Assembly: GCA_045604805.1 (NCBI GenBank)
Contig: JAZUOT010000047.1
Span: 1-53,658 of the forward strand
DNA from: JAZUOT01 sp045604805
GTDB taxonomy: Bacteria > Bacillota > Clostridia > Oscillospirales > Acutalibacteraceae
DNA length: 53,658 bases
Direction: 5' to 3'
The notes under the pieces are model-generated. The model did no database searches, was not told the origin of the DNA, and saw only the letters and a program-made list of their open reading frames with translations. Positions 1 through 9,656 of the stretch are shown one piece after another; position 1 is the first letter of the stretch; the number at the start of each line of letters is the position of its first letter. The position numbers and the translations under genes are program-made.

Positions 1-1834
1 CATTAACTGGACTGGTAACACACATGAGTATAATTCCAATATATACACCTAAAATCAAAATAGCTTTTTTGTTTTTATTGTTCATAGCATATGCAAGCAT
101 CAATATTATGGACCAAGTATAAGTGGAAGCTGTAGAAAATACACGCGCAAAATCCGAATCATTTAAATCATTTCTAAATATATCAACTGTTTTTCTATAG
201 TCATTAAACTCTTTTGGATGAGAAAAAGAAAAGCCGATTTGGGAGGTATAAGTGTTTGTGATATTCATCATTTCGCATGAATATGAATAAGGATATGAAA
301 TAACCATCCCCTTATTGGGATAAAAATATTCATAGTAGTCATTCATAGTAGCTTGAATATATGTACCTGGATGGTTTAGAAACATTTTTATCCATACTTT
401 AAAATAACAAAGTAAATCTTTCTGTGTAGATTTTTCGTTAAACGTTTCCTTTACCGGATCTGATATATCAGGATTATATCTTTCAGCTAATTCATCGTAT
501 TTTAGTACTGCATTTATAACATCTATTTCCTCTGGTGTCACTTCATCTGCATGGTACTTTATGTATCTAGCAGTTTGCTGAAAAGGAACAGACAGCATTT
601 CTCTGGTACTACCTGATGTTATATGCAAACTTGGCAATAATACATTCGAGTAAAATATCGAAAAAACCAAAACACATACGATGGAATAAGCAGCTAATTT
701 TCTGTGACTTTTGTTAATTATAAAAATCAACAATAAAGTGAACAGCAAAACATATCTGCCGTCATTTCTAAATAAATCCATTCCTAACATCGAAATAAAG
801 AAGACGATAAAATATTTTCCCTTAGGTGTTTTATTCAGTATATTGTACAATGATATGATGAATAAAATAAAAAATGTTACATACATAACATCTTTTGTTA
901 TCAAGAACATATATGAGCGTATCAATGGCAAAACTAAATAGTACAATATAACTATATGAGCTACTTTAACTGAGACATCCAGTTGATTTACCATCAAACG
1001 AATGGAAAAAGCAATTACAGAAATAACAAGTAAAAACTGAAATAGCGCAAACATAAAAATAGCTCTATTGGCACTTCCCAAAAACTTCATTCCAAAGCTT
1101 AAGAAAAAATGTAATAAAGCTGAATATGCCACAGGATGATGACTGTTTATCATAACATCTTCTGACAATAATCTAGGTTCAATGCTGGACATCGAGTATC
1201 CAGTTTGGGGATAGTATTGCACTATCATAGATACTGTGTCCTCCATAAACGTAGCGGGATACGAAGTGATAATATATGGGATGTATGCAACTAAGAGAAT
1301 GACAAAAGAAGTAAGAAAGGGCCTTCTCTTAAATGACTTTAAATATGCTTGAAACCAAATCCACAGACGATTACGATTTACTAAATTAGGTACCTCAACT
1401 AATATTTTTCCATCTAGGATTACAAATAAAAATGCTATAGCGAAATAAAATAAAATACTATATCCGCTGCACATGAAAGCCGCCTTTAGCATCTGCCCAT
1501 TTTTTATATCCATTACTAGTGCCCAGTTATTCTGCTTGCTAAATGAGTAACCGAACACCATAAACAAGCCAAACAATACTGAGGGAATCAACACTGAAAT
1601 TTGAATCTTACTTTTGGAAGTAAAACGGCTAACATACTGATAAAACATTATAAGCAAAGGTAATAACAACATCATCACTATGTTGTATTCATTAAACGAT
1701 CCTATAATATTCATCAAAAAATATGATTTAGGTCCAAGTTTTGCATCGACTAAATCTAGCTTCATGCAAACAGCCAGCCATGAAATAACTGCAAGAAAAA
1801 TATACTTTTTACGAAATTCTATATGTCTTATCAT
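1..1834 (-). CDS. polytopic membrane protein, DUF6020/GT-C-like (partial, C-terminus outside window)
   Basis: The reading frame opens at an ATG at 1834 behind a GGGGA-type ribosome site and stays open for 611 codons to the left edge, so the C-terminus is missing. The protein is very hydrophobic, with at least ten likely membrane spans. About two thirds of the way along, a large polar loop contains helices rich in Tyr, Glu and Asn. Layout and composition match the large clostridial membrane proteins annotated as DUF6020, which resemble GT-C glycosyltransferases using lipid-linked sugars at the outer membrane face. An acidic pair near the first external loop (MEDT) could be catalytic, but I cannot prove it. 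It is probably an envelope polysaccharide or lipid glycosylation protein; the family name is recalled, not searched. Confidence 0.6.
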   Translation of the reverse strand, partial: MIRHIEFRKKYIFLAVISWLAVCMKLDLVDAKLGPKSYFLMNIIGSFNEYNIVMMLLLPLLIMFYQYVSRFTSKSKIQISVLIPSVLFGLFMVFGYSFSKQNNWALVMDIKNGQMLKAAFMCSGYSILFYFAIAFLFVILDGKILVEVPNLVNRNRLWIWFQAYLKSFKRRPFLTSFVILLVAYIPYIITSYPATFMEDTVSMIVQYYPQTGYSMSSIEPRLLSEDVMINSHHPVAYSALLHFFLSFGMKFLGSANRAIFMFALFQFLLVISVIAFSIRLMVNQLDVSVKVAHIVILYYLVLPLIRSYMFLITKDVMYVTFFILFIISLYNILNKTPKGKYFIVFFISMLGMDLFRNDGRYVLLFTLLLIFIINKSHRKLAAYSIVCVLVFSIFYSNVLLPSLHITSGSTREMLSVPFQQTARYIKYHADEVTPEEIDVINAVLKYDELAERYNPDISDPVKETFNEKSTQKDLLCYFKVWIKMFLNHPGTYIQATMNDYYEYFYPNKGMVISYPYSYSCEMMNITNTYTSQIGFSFSHPKEFNDYRKTVDIFRNDLNDSDFARVFSTASTYTWSIILMLAYAMNNKNKKAILILGVYIGIILMCVTSPVN

Positions 1835-2116
1835 TTATCCCCTTTAACTCCCTTTTAGATATAGCTAAATTTGCTCTATTTTTCTTCCACCTTAGTCGTC
1901 GTTATCAGTAATTCATGCCATTTGAGGTATAATTGCTATAATATTTCAAACACATAATGTCCACTGGCATTTATGCCGTATTTTATCTTCTATGTACTTT
2001 ATTAACTTTTCCATTTATTTTCACTTATTACCTTACATTTTAACAAAATAAAATCACTTAGGATATATTTTGTCTGCCATGAGTTTGTCGTAATTTTTTG
2101 TGATTTTTTTGACAGT

Positions 2117-2821
2117 TTATTTTATAAACAAATTAAGAGGATTGAAATTATATATACACTTAAATAATAAACTAGAATTTATATTCGCCTGATTAAAAAT
2201 ATACATATCAATGTCACTATTAAATGAAGATACTAGCTTAATAACAGTACACAAAATATAAATTAAAACTATCGCTTGTAAGAAAGCAAAACCAGCACCC
2301 AACATCTTATTGACATTCCCCATAATTGGAAGTCTGTTTAATTTATCAAATGTTCTCGATAAGAATGAAAACAATATTTTAAAAATAAAAAATAAAGCCA
2401 CAAATACAACTAATTGCAATATGCCTACAACTACAGGTCTTAATAAATCGCTAACTGACTTTGCTGCCACATATATATCCATTCTCAGAGCTTGGTTTAA
2501 GTCATTTACTTTGACACCCGAATTAAACAAAGAATTTTGAAGAAAGACAGGTAAATTATTCAAAGTATCTTGTAAAGATGATATGAAACCATTGCTTCCT
2601 GTCTCTAATTCTTTTACAACACTATTTATGATACTTTCACGTATAAAGTTGTCGTAAAGATAAGCTGCAATTGATGTTGATAGAATATTTGAAAGTATTA
2701 ATGTTATTATCGTTCCGAACAATCCAAACAAAGAAGATATCAGGCCTTTTTTATAACCTCGGAACACATAAAACAAAAAAAATAAAATTAATATTAAATC
2801 TAAAATTAAAGAACTTACCAT
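2117..2821 (-). CDS. CvpA family membrane protein
   Basis: A 234-residue protein with four predicted membrane helices. It starts MVSSLILDLI and has the CvpA-typical FRGYKKGLISS motif after the first helix. In Bacteria the family includes colicin V production protein and uncharacterised envelope proteins; in Firmicutes the exact role is unknown. It is the last gene of the long leftward operon and follows the beta-propeller protein gene by 15 bases, suggesting an envelope-related job. The family call is sound, the function open. Confidence 0.8.
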   Translation of the reverse strand: MVSSLILDLILILFFLFYVFRGYKKGLISSLFGLFGTIITLILSNILSTSIAAYLYDNFIRESIINSVVKELETGSNGFISSLQDTLNNLPVFLQNSLFNSGVKVNDLNQALRMDIYVAAKSVSDLLRPVVVGILQLVVFVALFFIFKILFSFLSRTFDKLNRLPIMGNVNKMLGAGFAFLQAIVLIYILCTVIKLVSSFNSDIDMYIFNQANINSSLLFKCIYNFNPLNLFIK

Positions 2822-2836
2822 ATTACAGAACTATCC

Positions 2837-4063
2837 TTAAAAACTTACTTTTCTTATCTCGCTAGCGCCTAAAACATAAAAACATCTTGATCCACATAGT
2901 AGAAGTTTTGAGGCATCGGTTCCCACTTCTAAAGTTTTCATCTGCTGACCTTTTAAATTATAAATATAAGCTTTCCCTTGCGAAAGGATTGAAATTTTTT
3001 CAGATCTAACACACACAGATTCGACTAATATATCTGTAGCGAATTCACTTTTTTTGTCTGCATTTGCATCAATAAAAGTACAGGAACAATTATGGCCATC
3101 AGATGAAACAGACGTTGCAAATAAAATCCCATCGTCTGGATTGACATAATACGAAGCTAGTGTTTTACCATCATAATTAAAATCCTCCTTGCTGCCATTA
3201 TGGGCATCTATATAACTTGTATATTTATCACCTATAGCTACAGGAGTCCCATTATATAAATAATCTACATCTAAAACCATATTGTCGTTTAATTCTACTT
3301 TGTGTTCTTCTTCGGATTTAGAGAAATTCAGAATATATATTACAGATTTCAAGCTGCCATTATCCGCTTTTAAAGTGGAAACAACAGCCTTAGTACCTTC
3401 TTTGTTTAGAGCTATATCCGCCACATAATTTTCCGCAAAATGATATTTATATTTCTCACTATGATCTGAATTATATACCATTAAATCAGCAGTATATATA
3501 TTGGATCTGCTAACTACGGCATATATGCCCCTCTGGGAGATTGATGCACATATTATTTCTTCATTCAAATTTTTATCGATAATCTGGGATGAATTGCGTT
3601 CTACTCGAAAGCCCTTTCCTTCTTTATTGTAAACTATTGCCCACGAACCATCAGCATCCATAGCAGGTTTATTAAAACCATGTGTGTTGCTATTTGTTTG
3701 CTTTCCATTTCTTTTCAGTACGGTAAACGAAGTATCGCTTGTTATTGCGGCATTATTATTCATAAGCTGAAAATTGCCATTATCAACTTTCAAACCTTGA
3801 ATATTTTGATGAAACTCTTTATTACCAAACAAACCATCTAAACCTTTATTATCTACGACAGCGACATACACAACTTCTAAAAGTGCCGCTGTGACAATAA
3901 TAGCCAAAATTTGCAGGATTTTTCTTTTATACTTTGACCTAGGAGGTAGAGTTTTCTCGTTTATTTTTTTATCTAACTCTACTTCCCCTTCCTGCGTAGT
4001 GTTTTGATTAATTATTTTTTTCTTTGTTAATCTTCCTTTGCTTATTTTAAAAATATGTTTCAT
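2837..4063 (-). CDS. membrane-anchored beta-propeller-like protein (DUF5711-like)
   Basis: A 408-residue protein with a basic cytoplasmic N-terminus (about residues 1-47) and one membrane helix (about 48-70). The remaining 330 residues are a predicted extracytoplasmic all-beta domain of repeated short strands with Gly/Asn/Asp turns, as in WD40- or TolB-like propellers. This fits the clostridial family annotated as DUF5711, but I recall that family rather than having searched it. Its ATG overlaps the truA stop by four bases, implying translational coupling. No enzymatic motif is visible; a sensing or scaffold role at the cell surface is only a guess. Confidence 0.6.
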   Translation of the reverse strand: MKHIFKISKGRLTKKKIINQNTTQEGEVELDKKINEKTLPPRSKYKRKILQILAIIVTAALLEVVYVAVVDNKGLDGLFGNKEFHQNIQGLKVDNGNFQLMNNNAAITSDTSFTVLKRNGKQTNSNTHGFNKPAMDADGSWAIVYNKEGKGFRVERNSSQIIDKNLNEEIICASISQRGIYAVVSRSNIYTADLMVYNSDHSEKYKYHFAENYVADIALNKEGTKAVVSTLKADNGSLKSVIYILNFSKSEEEHKVELNDNMVLDVDYLYNGTPVAIGDKYTSYIDAHNGSKEDFNYDGKTLASYYVNPDDGILFATSVSSDGHNCSCTFIDANADKKSEFATDILVESVCVRSEKISILSQGKAYIYNLKGQQMKTLEVGTDASKLLLCGSRCFYVLGASEIRKVSF

Positions 4064-4851
4064 ATTATAATTTCATCCCCTAAAACATCATAAAAAACAC
4101 GGTTCAAATAAAGACCATGTGCTGGGGCTGTCGGTCCAGCAAGGCTACGATTTTTAGCTTTTATTATAGCTTTGATATCATTTACAGCTATTTTGCCTTG
4201 GGCAACTCTAAGAATTGTTCCTACCATTATTCTGACCATGTTATATAAAAATCCATCAGCCTCCACTCTGAATACTACCATATTTCCAGTTCTAGCGACA
4301 CTGCTGTTCCTTACAGTTCTAGTCATATTATTCTGCTCTCTTTTGTCCAGAGTGCAAAACGATGTGAAATCGTGCTTTCCAATAAATTCTTTTGCTGCTA
4401 AATTCAATAAATTCTCGTCCAGCTCATATCTGTATTCTAGAGCATATCCGTCTAAAAACGGATCTCTTATTTTACCATTATGTATTTTGTATATGTACTC
4501 TTTAGCTGTGCATGAATATCTAGCGTGAAAATCATCGGGAACATCCCTACACGAAATAACAGCTATCGATTTTGGCAAAAATTTATTTAGTGCCATGGTT
4601 AATCTTTCGCAAGTGATGTTTCTGCTAGTTCTTATACTTATGCAGTACATATTTGCATGGACACCAGAATCTGTTCTGCTACAACCTTTTATATCCACAG
4701 TTTCACATAAAATTTTTTGTAGTGCATTCTGAAATACTTCTTGAATTGTTATAGCGTTTTTTTGTATTTGCCACCCATGAAACTCTTTACCACTAAATGC
4801 TAGTACAGCCAGAATATTACGTTTTTTAATTACAGCTTTATCAGATTGCAC
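4060..4851 (-). CDS. truA: tRNA pseudouridine(38-40) synthase TruA
   Basis: TruA converts uridines 38-40 of the tRNA anticodon arm to pseudouridine. The 263-residue length is normal. The motif CSRTDSGVHA holds the catalytic aspartate, FSGKEFHGWQ matches the N-terminal strand, and the C-terminal FLYNMVRIMVGTI block is typical. The start is a GTG at 4851, inside the end of ecfT (22-base overlap), preceded by GGGGTGAT. ecfT-truA is the usual Firmicute gene order. The call is secure; only the exact start is uncertain. Confidence 0.95.
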   Translation of the reverse strand: MQSDKAVIKKRNILAVLAFSGKEFHGWQIQKNAITIQEVFQNALQKILCETVDIKGCSRTDSGVHANMYCISIRTSRNITCERLTMALNKFLPKSIAVISCRDVPDDFHARYSCTAKEYIYKIHNGKIRDPFLDGYALEYRYELDENLLNLAAKEFIGKHDFTSFCTLDKREQNNMTRTVRNSSVARTGNMVVFRVEADGFLYNMVRIMVGTILRVAQGKIAVNDIKAIIKAKNRSLAGPTAPAHGLYLNRVFYDVLGDEIII

Positions 4852-5633
4852 AAGATCACCCCAGCAATGACAAGTAATATGGCTGCAAAAAATACAAAAT
4901 CTAGTTTTGAAAGTTTAGGTTCTTTCATTTTTGTCCTTGGCATGCCGCTCTGGTAACAACGGCAATCCATAGCCATAGCCAAGTCGTAGGCTCTCCTGAA
5001 AGAAGACACAAACAGCGGTACTAATATTGGCACTAAAGCCTTTATTCTTTGGATCATATTGCCGCTTTCCATATCCGCACCTCTAGCTTTTTGTGCATTC
5101 ATAATTTTTTCTGTCTCTTCGAGTATTGTAGGAACAAATCTTAGGGCTATAGTCATCATCATGGCTATATCATGCACCGGGATTTTTATTATTTTTAAAG
5201 GCTTTAGCAAATATTCCATGGCATAAGTCAGGTCGTTTGGGCTAGTTGTGAAAGTAAAGACACAACTTACAAATATCAAAGCTATTATCCTAAAAGCTAT
5301 AAAAATGCTATTTTCTATACCTTGTCTGGTAATAGTGAGAAATCCCCATTGGAATAATGGCTCACCGCTTCCGTAAAATAAATTTAATATTGCTGTCATT
5401 ACAATAATAAGCATAATCATTTTCAAATTCTTGAAATATAAACTTATACTTACTCCAGAAAGAAACATCAAAGTTAGCACTGTCAGAACTATTAAAGACA
5501 GCCCAAAAAAATTAAACGCAAAAAAAGATATAACTATTAACAAAAGTGTTGCAATAGTCTTCACTCTACTATCAAGCTTATGAATAAAAGAATTCCCTGG
5601 TATAAACTGGCCTATTGTTATATCTCTAGTCAT
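4830..5633 (-). CDS. ecfT: energy-coupling factor transporter transmembrane subunit EcfT
   Basis: This 267-residue integral membrane protein is the T-subunit of group II ECF vitamin transporters and couples the two ATPases to exchangeable S-components. It has an N-terminal hydrophobic cluster after the DSRVK motif. Two conserved coupling-helix signatures are present, AQKARGADMESG and AMAMDCRC, the clostridial versions of the Ala-Arg-Gly motifs. It overlaps ecfA2 by eight bases. S-components for thiazole (ThiW) and probably a B6-type vitamer are encoded on the mobile element further right and would need this subunit. Confidence 0.95.
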   Translation of the reverse strand: MTRDITIGQFIPGNSFIHKLDSRVKTIATLLLIVISFFAFNFFGLSLIVLTVLTLMFLSGVSISLYFKNLKMIMLIIVMTAILNLFYGSGEPLFQWGFLTITRQGIENSIFIAFRIIALIFVSCVFTFTTSPNDLTYAMEYLLKPLKIIKIPVHDIAMMMTIALRFVPTILEETEKIMNAQKARGADMESGNMIQRIKALVPILVPLFVSSFRRAYDLAMAMDCRCYQSGMPRTKMKEPKLSKLDFVFFAAILLVIAGVILCNLIKL

Positions 5634-6498
5634 TTTTTATTTTTTGCCTCCGGTAGTAAAGTTTTTCAATCTCTGCAACAGCTTCTTCTACAGTCAATAC
5701 ACTTTCAGGCAAATCTAAACCTGATTCCTTCAACCTATTCATAATGTAGGTTATTTGTGGTAACTTTAGGCCGATTTTATTTAAAATATCTTCTTTGGCG
5801 AAAACTTTTTTTGTTGAGTCGTACATAGCAATTTCAGAATTATCTATAACTATTACTTTATCGCAAACTTGCGCAATTTCTTCCATTGCATGAGACACAA
5901 GTATAACTGTATTTTTTTTCTCTTGATGATATTTTTTTATGGTCAATAGAAGCTTTTGTCTTCCATAAGGATCTAGACCTGCCGTAGGTTCATCCAATAA
6001 TAAAACATCTGGTTGCATAGCCATAACACCGGCTATTGCACAACGGCGCTTTTCCCCTCCAGAAAGCTCAAAAGGAGATTTATTTAACATTGATTCATCT
6101 ATGTCCACTAGGTTTGCAGCTTCTCTTACTCTCAAATCTATCTCATTATCGCTGCAACCCATATTATGGGGCCCAAATGCTATGTCCTTATATACAGTTT
6201 CTTCGAAAAGCTGATACTCAGGATATTGAAATACCATCCCAACTTTAAAACGAATATTTCTTATTTTCTTTGGCTCGTGCCAAATATTCTTTCCATCAAA
6301 ATAGACAATACCTTCAGTGGGTTTAAGCAAACCGTTTAGCTGTGAAACTAAGGTCGATTTTCCTGAACCTGTATGCCCGATTATGCCAATAATATCACCC
6401 TTTTCAATATCTATATTGATATTACTAAGAGCTTTACTCTCAAATTCTGTATTAAAACCATAAGAAAAACATAAATTTTCTGTCTTTATTATCGGCAT
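5626..6498 (-). CDS. ecfA2: energy-coupling factor transporter ATPase EcfA2
   Basis: This ABC ATPase of the ECF module is 290 residues long. It has Walker A GHTGSGKST, signature LSGGEKRRCAIAG, Walker B VLLLDEPTAGLD and a switch His in VSHAMEEIA. The C-terminal 60 residues form the family-specific ECF extension. It pairs with EcfA1 just upstream as a heterodimer under EcfT. Placement between ecfA1 and ecfT and tight spacing (29 bases after ecfA1, overlap with ecfT) support the assignment. Confidence 0.95.
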   Translation of the reverse strand: MPIIKTENLCFSYGFNTEFESKALSNINIDIEKGDIIGIIGHTGSGKSTLVSQLNGLLKPTEGIVYFDGKNIWHEPKKIRNIRFKVGMVFQYPEYQLFEETVYKDIAFGPHNMGCSDNEIDLRVREAANLVDIDESMLNKSPFELSGGEKRRCAIAGVMAMQPDVLLLDEPTAGLDPYGRQKLLLTIKKYHQEKKNTVILVSHAMEEIAQVCDKVIVIDNSEIAMYDSTKKVFAKEDILNKIGLKLPQITYIMNRLKESGLDLPESVLTVEEAVAEIEKLYYRRQKIKND

Positions 6499-6527
6499 AA
6501 AACAAAATATCCTTTCTATATATAAAG

Positions 6528-7385
6528 CTATATACCCTTGTCAGCTAAAATATTTAATAGTTTATCTATACATTCTTCTTCACTTAAAGCCACACCGTCA
6601 CTTACTATACCTTTTTCGCAAAGTTTACTTATAAGCTGGGTAGCCTGTGGAACAGCTAATTTTAGAGAATACATTTTTTCTGTATCAGAAAATACATCCC
6701 TAGGCAGTGCATCAAGTACTATAGAACCTTTTTCCATAACTATGACTCTATCAGCAAGTATTGCCTCATCCATATAGTGAGTTATAAGTATTATAGTTAT
6801 ACCTTTTTCTTTATTTAAAAATTTTATAGTACTGAGAACTTCTTCCCTACCCTTTGGGTCAAGCATGGATGTCGGCTCATCTAATATTATACATTTCGGA
6901 GACATAGCAATTACTCCCGCTATTGCTACTCTTTGTTTTTGTCCTCCGGATAGCTTATGTGGAGCTTTGTCTTTATGCTCATACATCCCGACCGCCTCAA
7001 GAGCAGAATCGACACGTTTTCTGATTTCCTCAGGTTCCATAGCCAGATTTTCAGGACCGAAAGCAACATCCTCTTCCACCACACCAGCTACAATCTGATT
7101 ATCGGGATTCTGCAAAACCAAGCCAACATTTTTCCTTATTTCATAAGTAAGGCTTTCGTCTGTTGTATCCATTCCATCAATAAAGACTTTGCCCTTAGTT
7201 GGTAAAAGTGTAGCATTCATGAGCTTTGCAATAGTAGATTTACCAGAAGCATTATGCCCCAAAAGAGCTATAAATTCACCCTCACTAATTTTCAGATTCA
7301 ATCCTTCTATAACATTTTTGGAGTTTTCATCTTCTTCACAATAAGCAAAGGAAACATCCTCGATATTTATAAAACTTTTGCTCAT
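6528..7385 (-). CDS. ecfA1: energy-coupling factor transporter ATPase EcfA1
   Basis: First ATPase of the ECF module. Walker A is GHNASGKST, the Q-loop is VLQNPDNQIV, the signature LSGGQKQRVAIAG, Walker B CIILDEPTSMLD and the switch His lies in ITHYMDEA. I chose the ATG at 7385, giving MSKSFINIED, because GGGTGA lies just upstream of it; a TTG at 7400 would add five residues. Together with EcfA2 and EcfT it powers uptake of several vitamins through different S-components. Confidence 0.95.
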   Translation of the reverse strand: MSKSFINIEDVSFAYCEEDENSKNVIEGLNLKISEGEFIALLGHNASGKSTIAKLMNATLLPTKGKVFIDGMDTTDESLTYEIRKNVGLVLQNPDNQIVAGVVEEDVAFGPENLAMEPEEIRKRVDSALEAVGMYEHKDKAPHKLSGGQKQRVAIAGVIAMSPKCIILDEPTSMLDPKGREEVLSTIKFLNKEKGITIILITHYMDEAILADRVIVMEKGSIVLDALPRDVFSDTEKMYSLKLAVPQATQLISKLCEKGIVSDGVALSEEECIDKLLNILADKGI

Positions 7386-7403
7386 AAAGGTTTCACCCAA
7401 AAA

Positions 7404-8267
7404 TTATATATTTTGCCAAACAGCACTACAACCACACGGTAAAGCGAGTTTAGAGGAAGTAACCTTAAGGCAGGTCTCATAAGAAAATACCCGTCCACCT
7501 TTTTTGCTTTTAATTACATCACTCAGCATGTATTCCATAACTGACGGCGAAAGTCCCGCAGTATAGGAATTAATAAGTAATAATTTTGCATTATCACTCA
7601 GTATTTTTGATACTTCAAGTATCAAATCATAAATCTGATCTTCTAAATGCCAAACTTCACCTTGAGGCCCTCTACCATACGAAGGCGGATCCATGATAAT
7701 TATATCATATTTATTATTTCTTCTTTGCTCGCGTTTCACAAACTTTAGACAATCATCTATTATCCATCTTATCGGTTTATGGGCAAGTCCAGATATTTTA
7801 GCATTCTCTCTGCCCCAACTTACCATTCCTTTTGAAGAATCAACATGACAAACAAGTGCACCAGCATCAGCACAGGCTAAACTCATCGCACCAGTATACG
7901 CAAACATATTCAGCACTTTCAGCTGTCTGTTCGAAGATTTTATTACACTGCAAAGCATATCCCAGTTCGTCGCCTGCTCTGGGAATATTCCTGTATGTTT
8001 AAAACTCATTAATTTTAAATTAAATTTTAAATTTTTATAGTTTATTTGCCACTGTGTAGGAATTTTTTTCAAAATTTCCCACTGTCCCCCACCCTTATTA
8101 GATCTGTGGTACACTGCATGAGCATTTTCCCAAAGTGGTGATTGTTTTTTTGTTTTCCAAACAATCTGGGGATCTGGTCTAACCAAAATAACGTCATTCC
8201 AACGCTCCAGGCGTTCTCCTTCTGAGGCGTCAATTAACTCATAGTCTTTCCATTCCGATATTTTCAA
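7404..8267 (-). CDS. class I SAM-dependent methyltransferase (RlmI/RlmK-like, PF10672 type)
   Basis: This 287-residue protein has a Rossmann methyltransferase fold. LNMFAYTGAMSLACADAGA is the SAM-binding loop, HVDSSKGMVSWGREN follows, and MDPPSYGRGP is the catalytic D-P-P-S/Y motif seen in rRNA base methyltransferases. The family modifies large-subunit rRNA in better studied bacteria; the exact base here is unknown. It starts with TTG at 8267 behind AGGGA and lies 26 bases after glmM. No PUA domain is recognisable at the N-terminus, unlike E. coli RlmI. Confidence 0.85.
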   Translation of the reverse strand: MKISEWKDYELIDASEGERLERWNDVILVRPDPQIVWKTKKQSPLWENAHAVYHRSNKGGGQWEILKKIPTQWQINYKNLKFNLKLMSFKHTGIFPEQATNWDMLCSVIKSSNRQLKVLNMFAYTGAMSLACADAGALVCHVDSSKGMVSWGRENAKISGLAHKPIRWIIDDCLKFVKREQRRNNKYDIIIMDPPSYGRGPQGEVWHLEDQIYDLILEVSKILSDNAKLLLINSYTAGLSPSVMEYMLSDVIKSKKGGRVFSYETCLKVTSSKLALPCGCSAVWQNI

Positions 8268-8293
8268 ATCAATATTCCCTTTTTAAAAAAAAA

Positions 8294-9643
8294 TTAACTT
8301 AGCCTATTTTCTACGATAGCTGCAACTTCATTGGCAACTTTTTCTATCTGCTCTTTATTTTCTCCTTCAGCCATAACCCGAATAAGTGGTTCAGTCCCAG
8401 AAACACGGACAACGATTCTTCCCTTATCCGATAAAGCTTTCTTTGCATCTTCTGTAGCCTTCTTGACTTCTGGATCTGTATAAAACTTCAATTTGCCCTC
8501 TGGACTAACACGAACGTTAACCATAGTCTGAGGATATCTTTCCATCAAGGTTGCTAAACTCGAAAGCTTTGCTTGCCTGCGTTTTAAAATACTCAAAAGC
8601 TGAGCTGCTGTAAGCTGGCCATCTCCAGTGGTAGCAAAATCGCGAAAAATTAAATGCCCTGACTGTTCGCCACCAAAACCATATTCTTCTAGCAACATTT
8701 CTTCTAGAACATAACGGTCGCCCACTTTTGTAGCTATAAAATTTATACCATTTTCCTCACACAGCTTTATAAAAGCCATATTAGTCATTATAGTACCGAC
8801 AACCGTATTTTTAGCAAGCTTTCCTCTTGATTTCATGTCTAAGGCACAGATAGCCATTATGTAGTCTCCATCAACTATATTTCCCTTATCATCTACTGCT
8901 AAACATCTATCTGCATCTCCATCAAAGGCTATACCCACATCCAGATTATTTTCTAAAACATATTTTTGCAAAGATTCCATATGCGTTGAACCGCTATCTT
9001 TGTTTATATTAGTACCATCTGGGTTGTCATTAATGATGTACACTTTAGCTCCCAATTCTTCGAAAAGCTTCCTGGCACTGGCACTGGCAGAACCATTTGC
9101 ACAATCTAAAGCTATATTCATACCATCTAAAGCAAATGGTACAGTGCTCTTAATGTGTTCTATATAGTCCTTAACTGCATTTTCGGCTTTGCTATATCTG
9201 CCTATTTTGTCTCCTGTCGGGCAAGGATAAGCTTCTGCTCCATCTAAAACTATAGCTTCAATTTGTTCCTCAAGAGCATCTGGCAATTTATATCCATCTC
9301 CACTGATTATTTTTATGCCATTAAACTCACAAGGATTATGAGATGCGGATATCATTATTCCGGCGTCAGCTTTATACTTCCCTACTAAAAATGCCACCGC
9401 AGGGGTAGCTATAACTCCGAGCGAAACAACATTTGCACCAACAGAACAAAGCCCTGCAATAAGCGCCCCTTCTATCATATCGGACGATATTCTTGTATCT
9501 TTTCCTATTAAAATTTTAGGATTTGTATTTGTACCTTCAGTAAGAACCATAGCTGCTGCTTTTCCTATATTCATTGCCAGTTCACAGTTAAGTTCTGAGT
9601 TTGCTATCCCTCTAGCTCCATCAGTTCCGAACAATCTACCCAC
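8294..9643 (-). CDS. glmM: phosphoglucosamine mutase GlmM
   Basis: GlmM interconverts glucosamine-6-phosphate and glucosamine-1-phosphate for UDP-GlcNAc and peptidoglycan synthesis. The protein opens GRLFGTDGARG and has the phosphoserine loop ISASHNPCEFNG, the metal-binding DGDADRC, the sugar loop GGEQSGH and the phosphate loop RVSGTEPLIRVM. I set the start at the GTG at 9643 because AAAGGAGA lies eight bases upstream and the N-terminus then matches the family. An ATG at 9682 would add 13 unlikely residues overlapping ruvB. Length 449 residues is normal. Confidence 0.95.
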   Translation of the reverse strand: MGRLFGTDGARGIANSELNCELAMNIGKAAAMVLTEGTNTNPKILIGKDTRISSDMIEGALIAGLCSVGANVVSLGVIATPAVAFLVGKYKADAGIMISASHNPCEFNGIKIISGDGYKLPDALEEQIEAIVLDGAEAYPCPTGDKIGRYSKAENAVKDYIEHIKSTVPFALDGMNIALDCANGSASASARKLFEELGAKVYIINDNPDGTNINKDSGSTHMESLQKYVLENNLDVGIAFDGDADRCLAVDDKGNIVDGDYIMAICALDMKSRGKLAKNTVVGTIMTNMAFIKLCEENGINFIATKVGDRYVLEEMLLEEYGFGGEQSGHLIFRDFATTGDGQLTAAQLLSILKRRQAKLSSLATLMERYPQTMVNVRVSPEGKLKFYTDPEVKKATEDAKKALSDKGRIVVRVSGTEPLIRVMAEGENKEQIEKVANEVAAIVENRLS

Positions 9644-9656
9644 AAAAACATCTCCT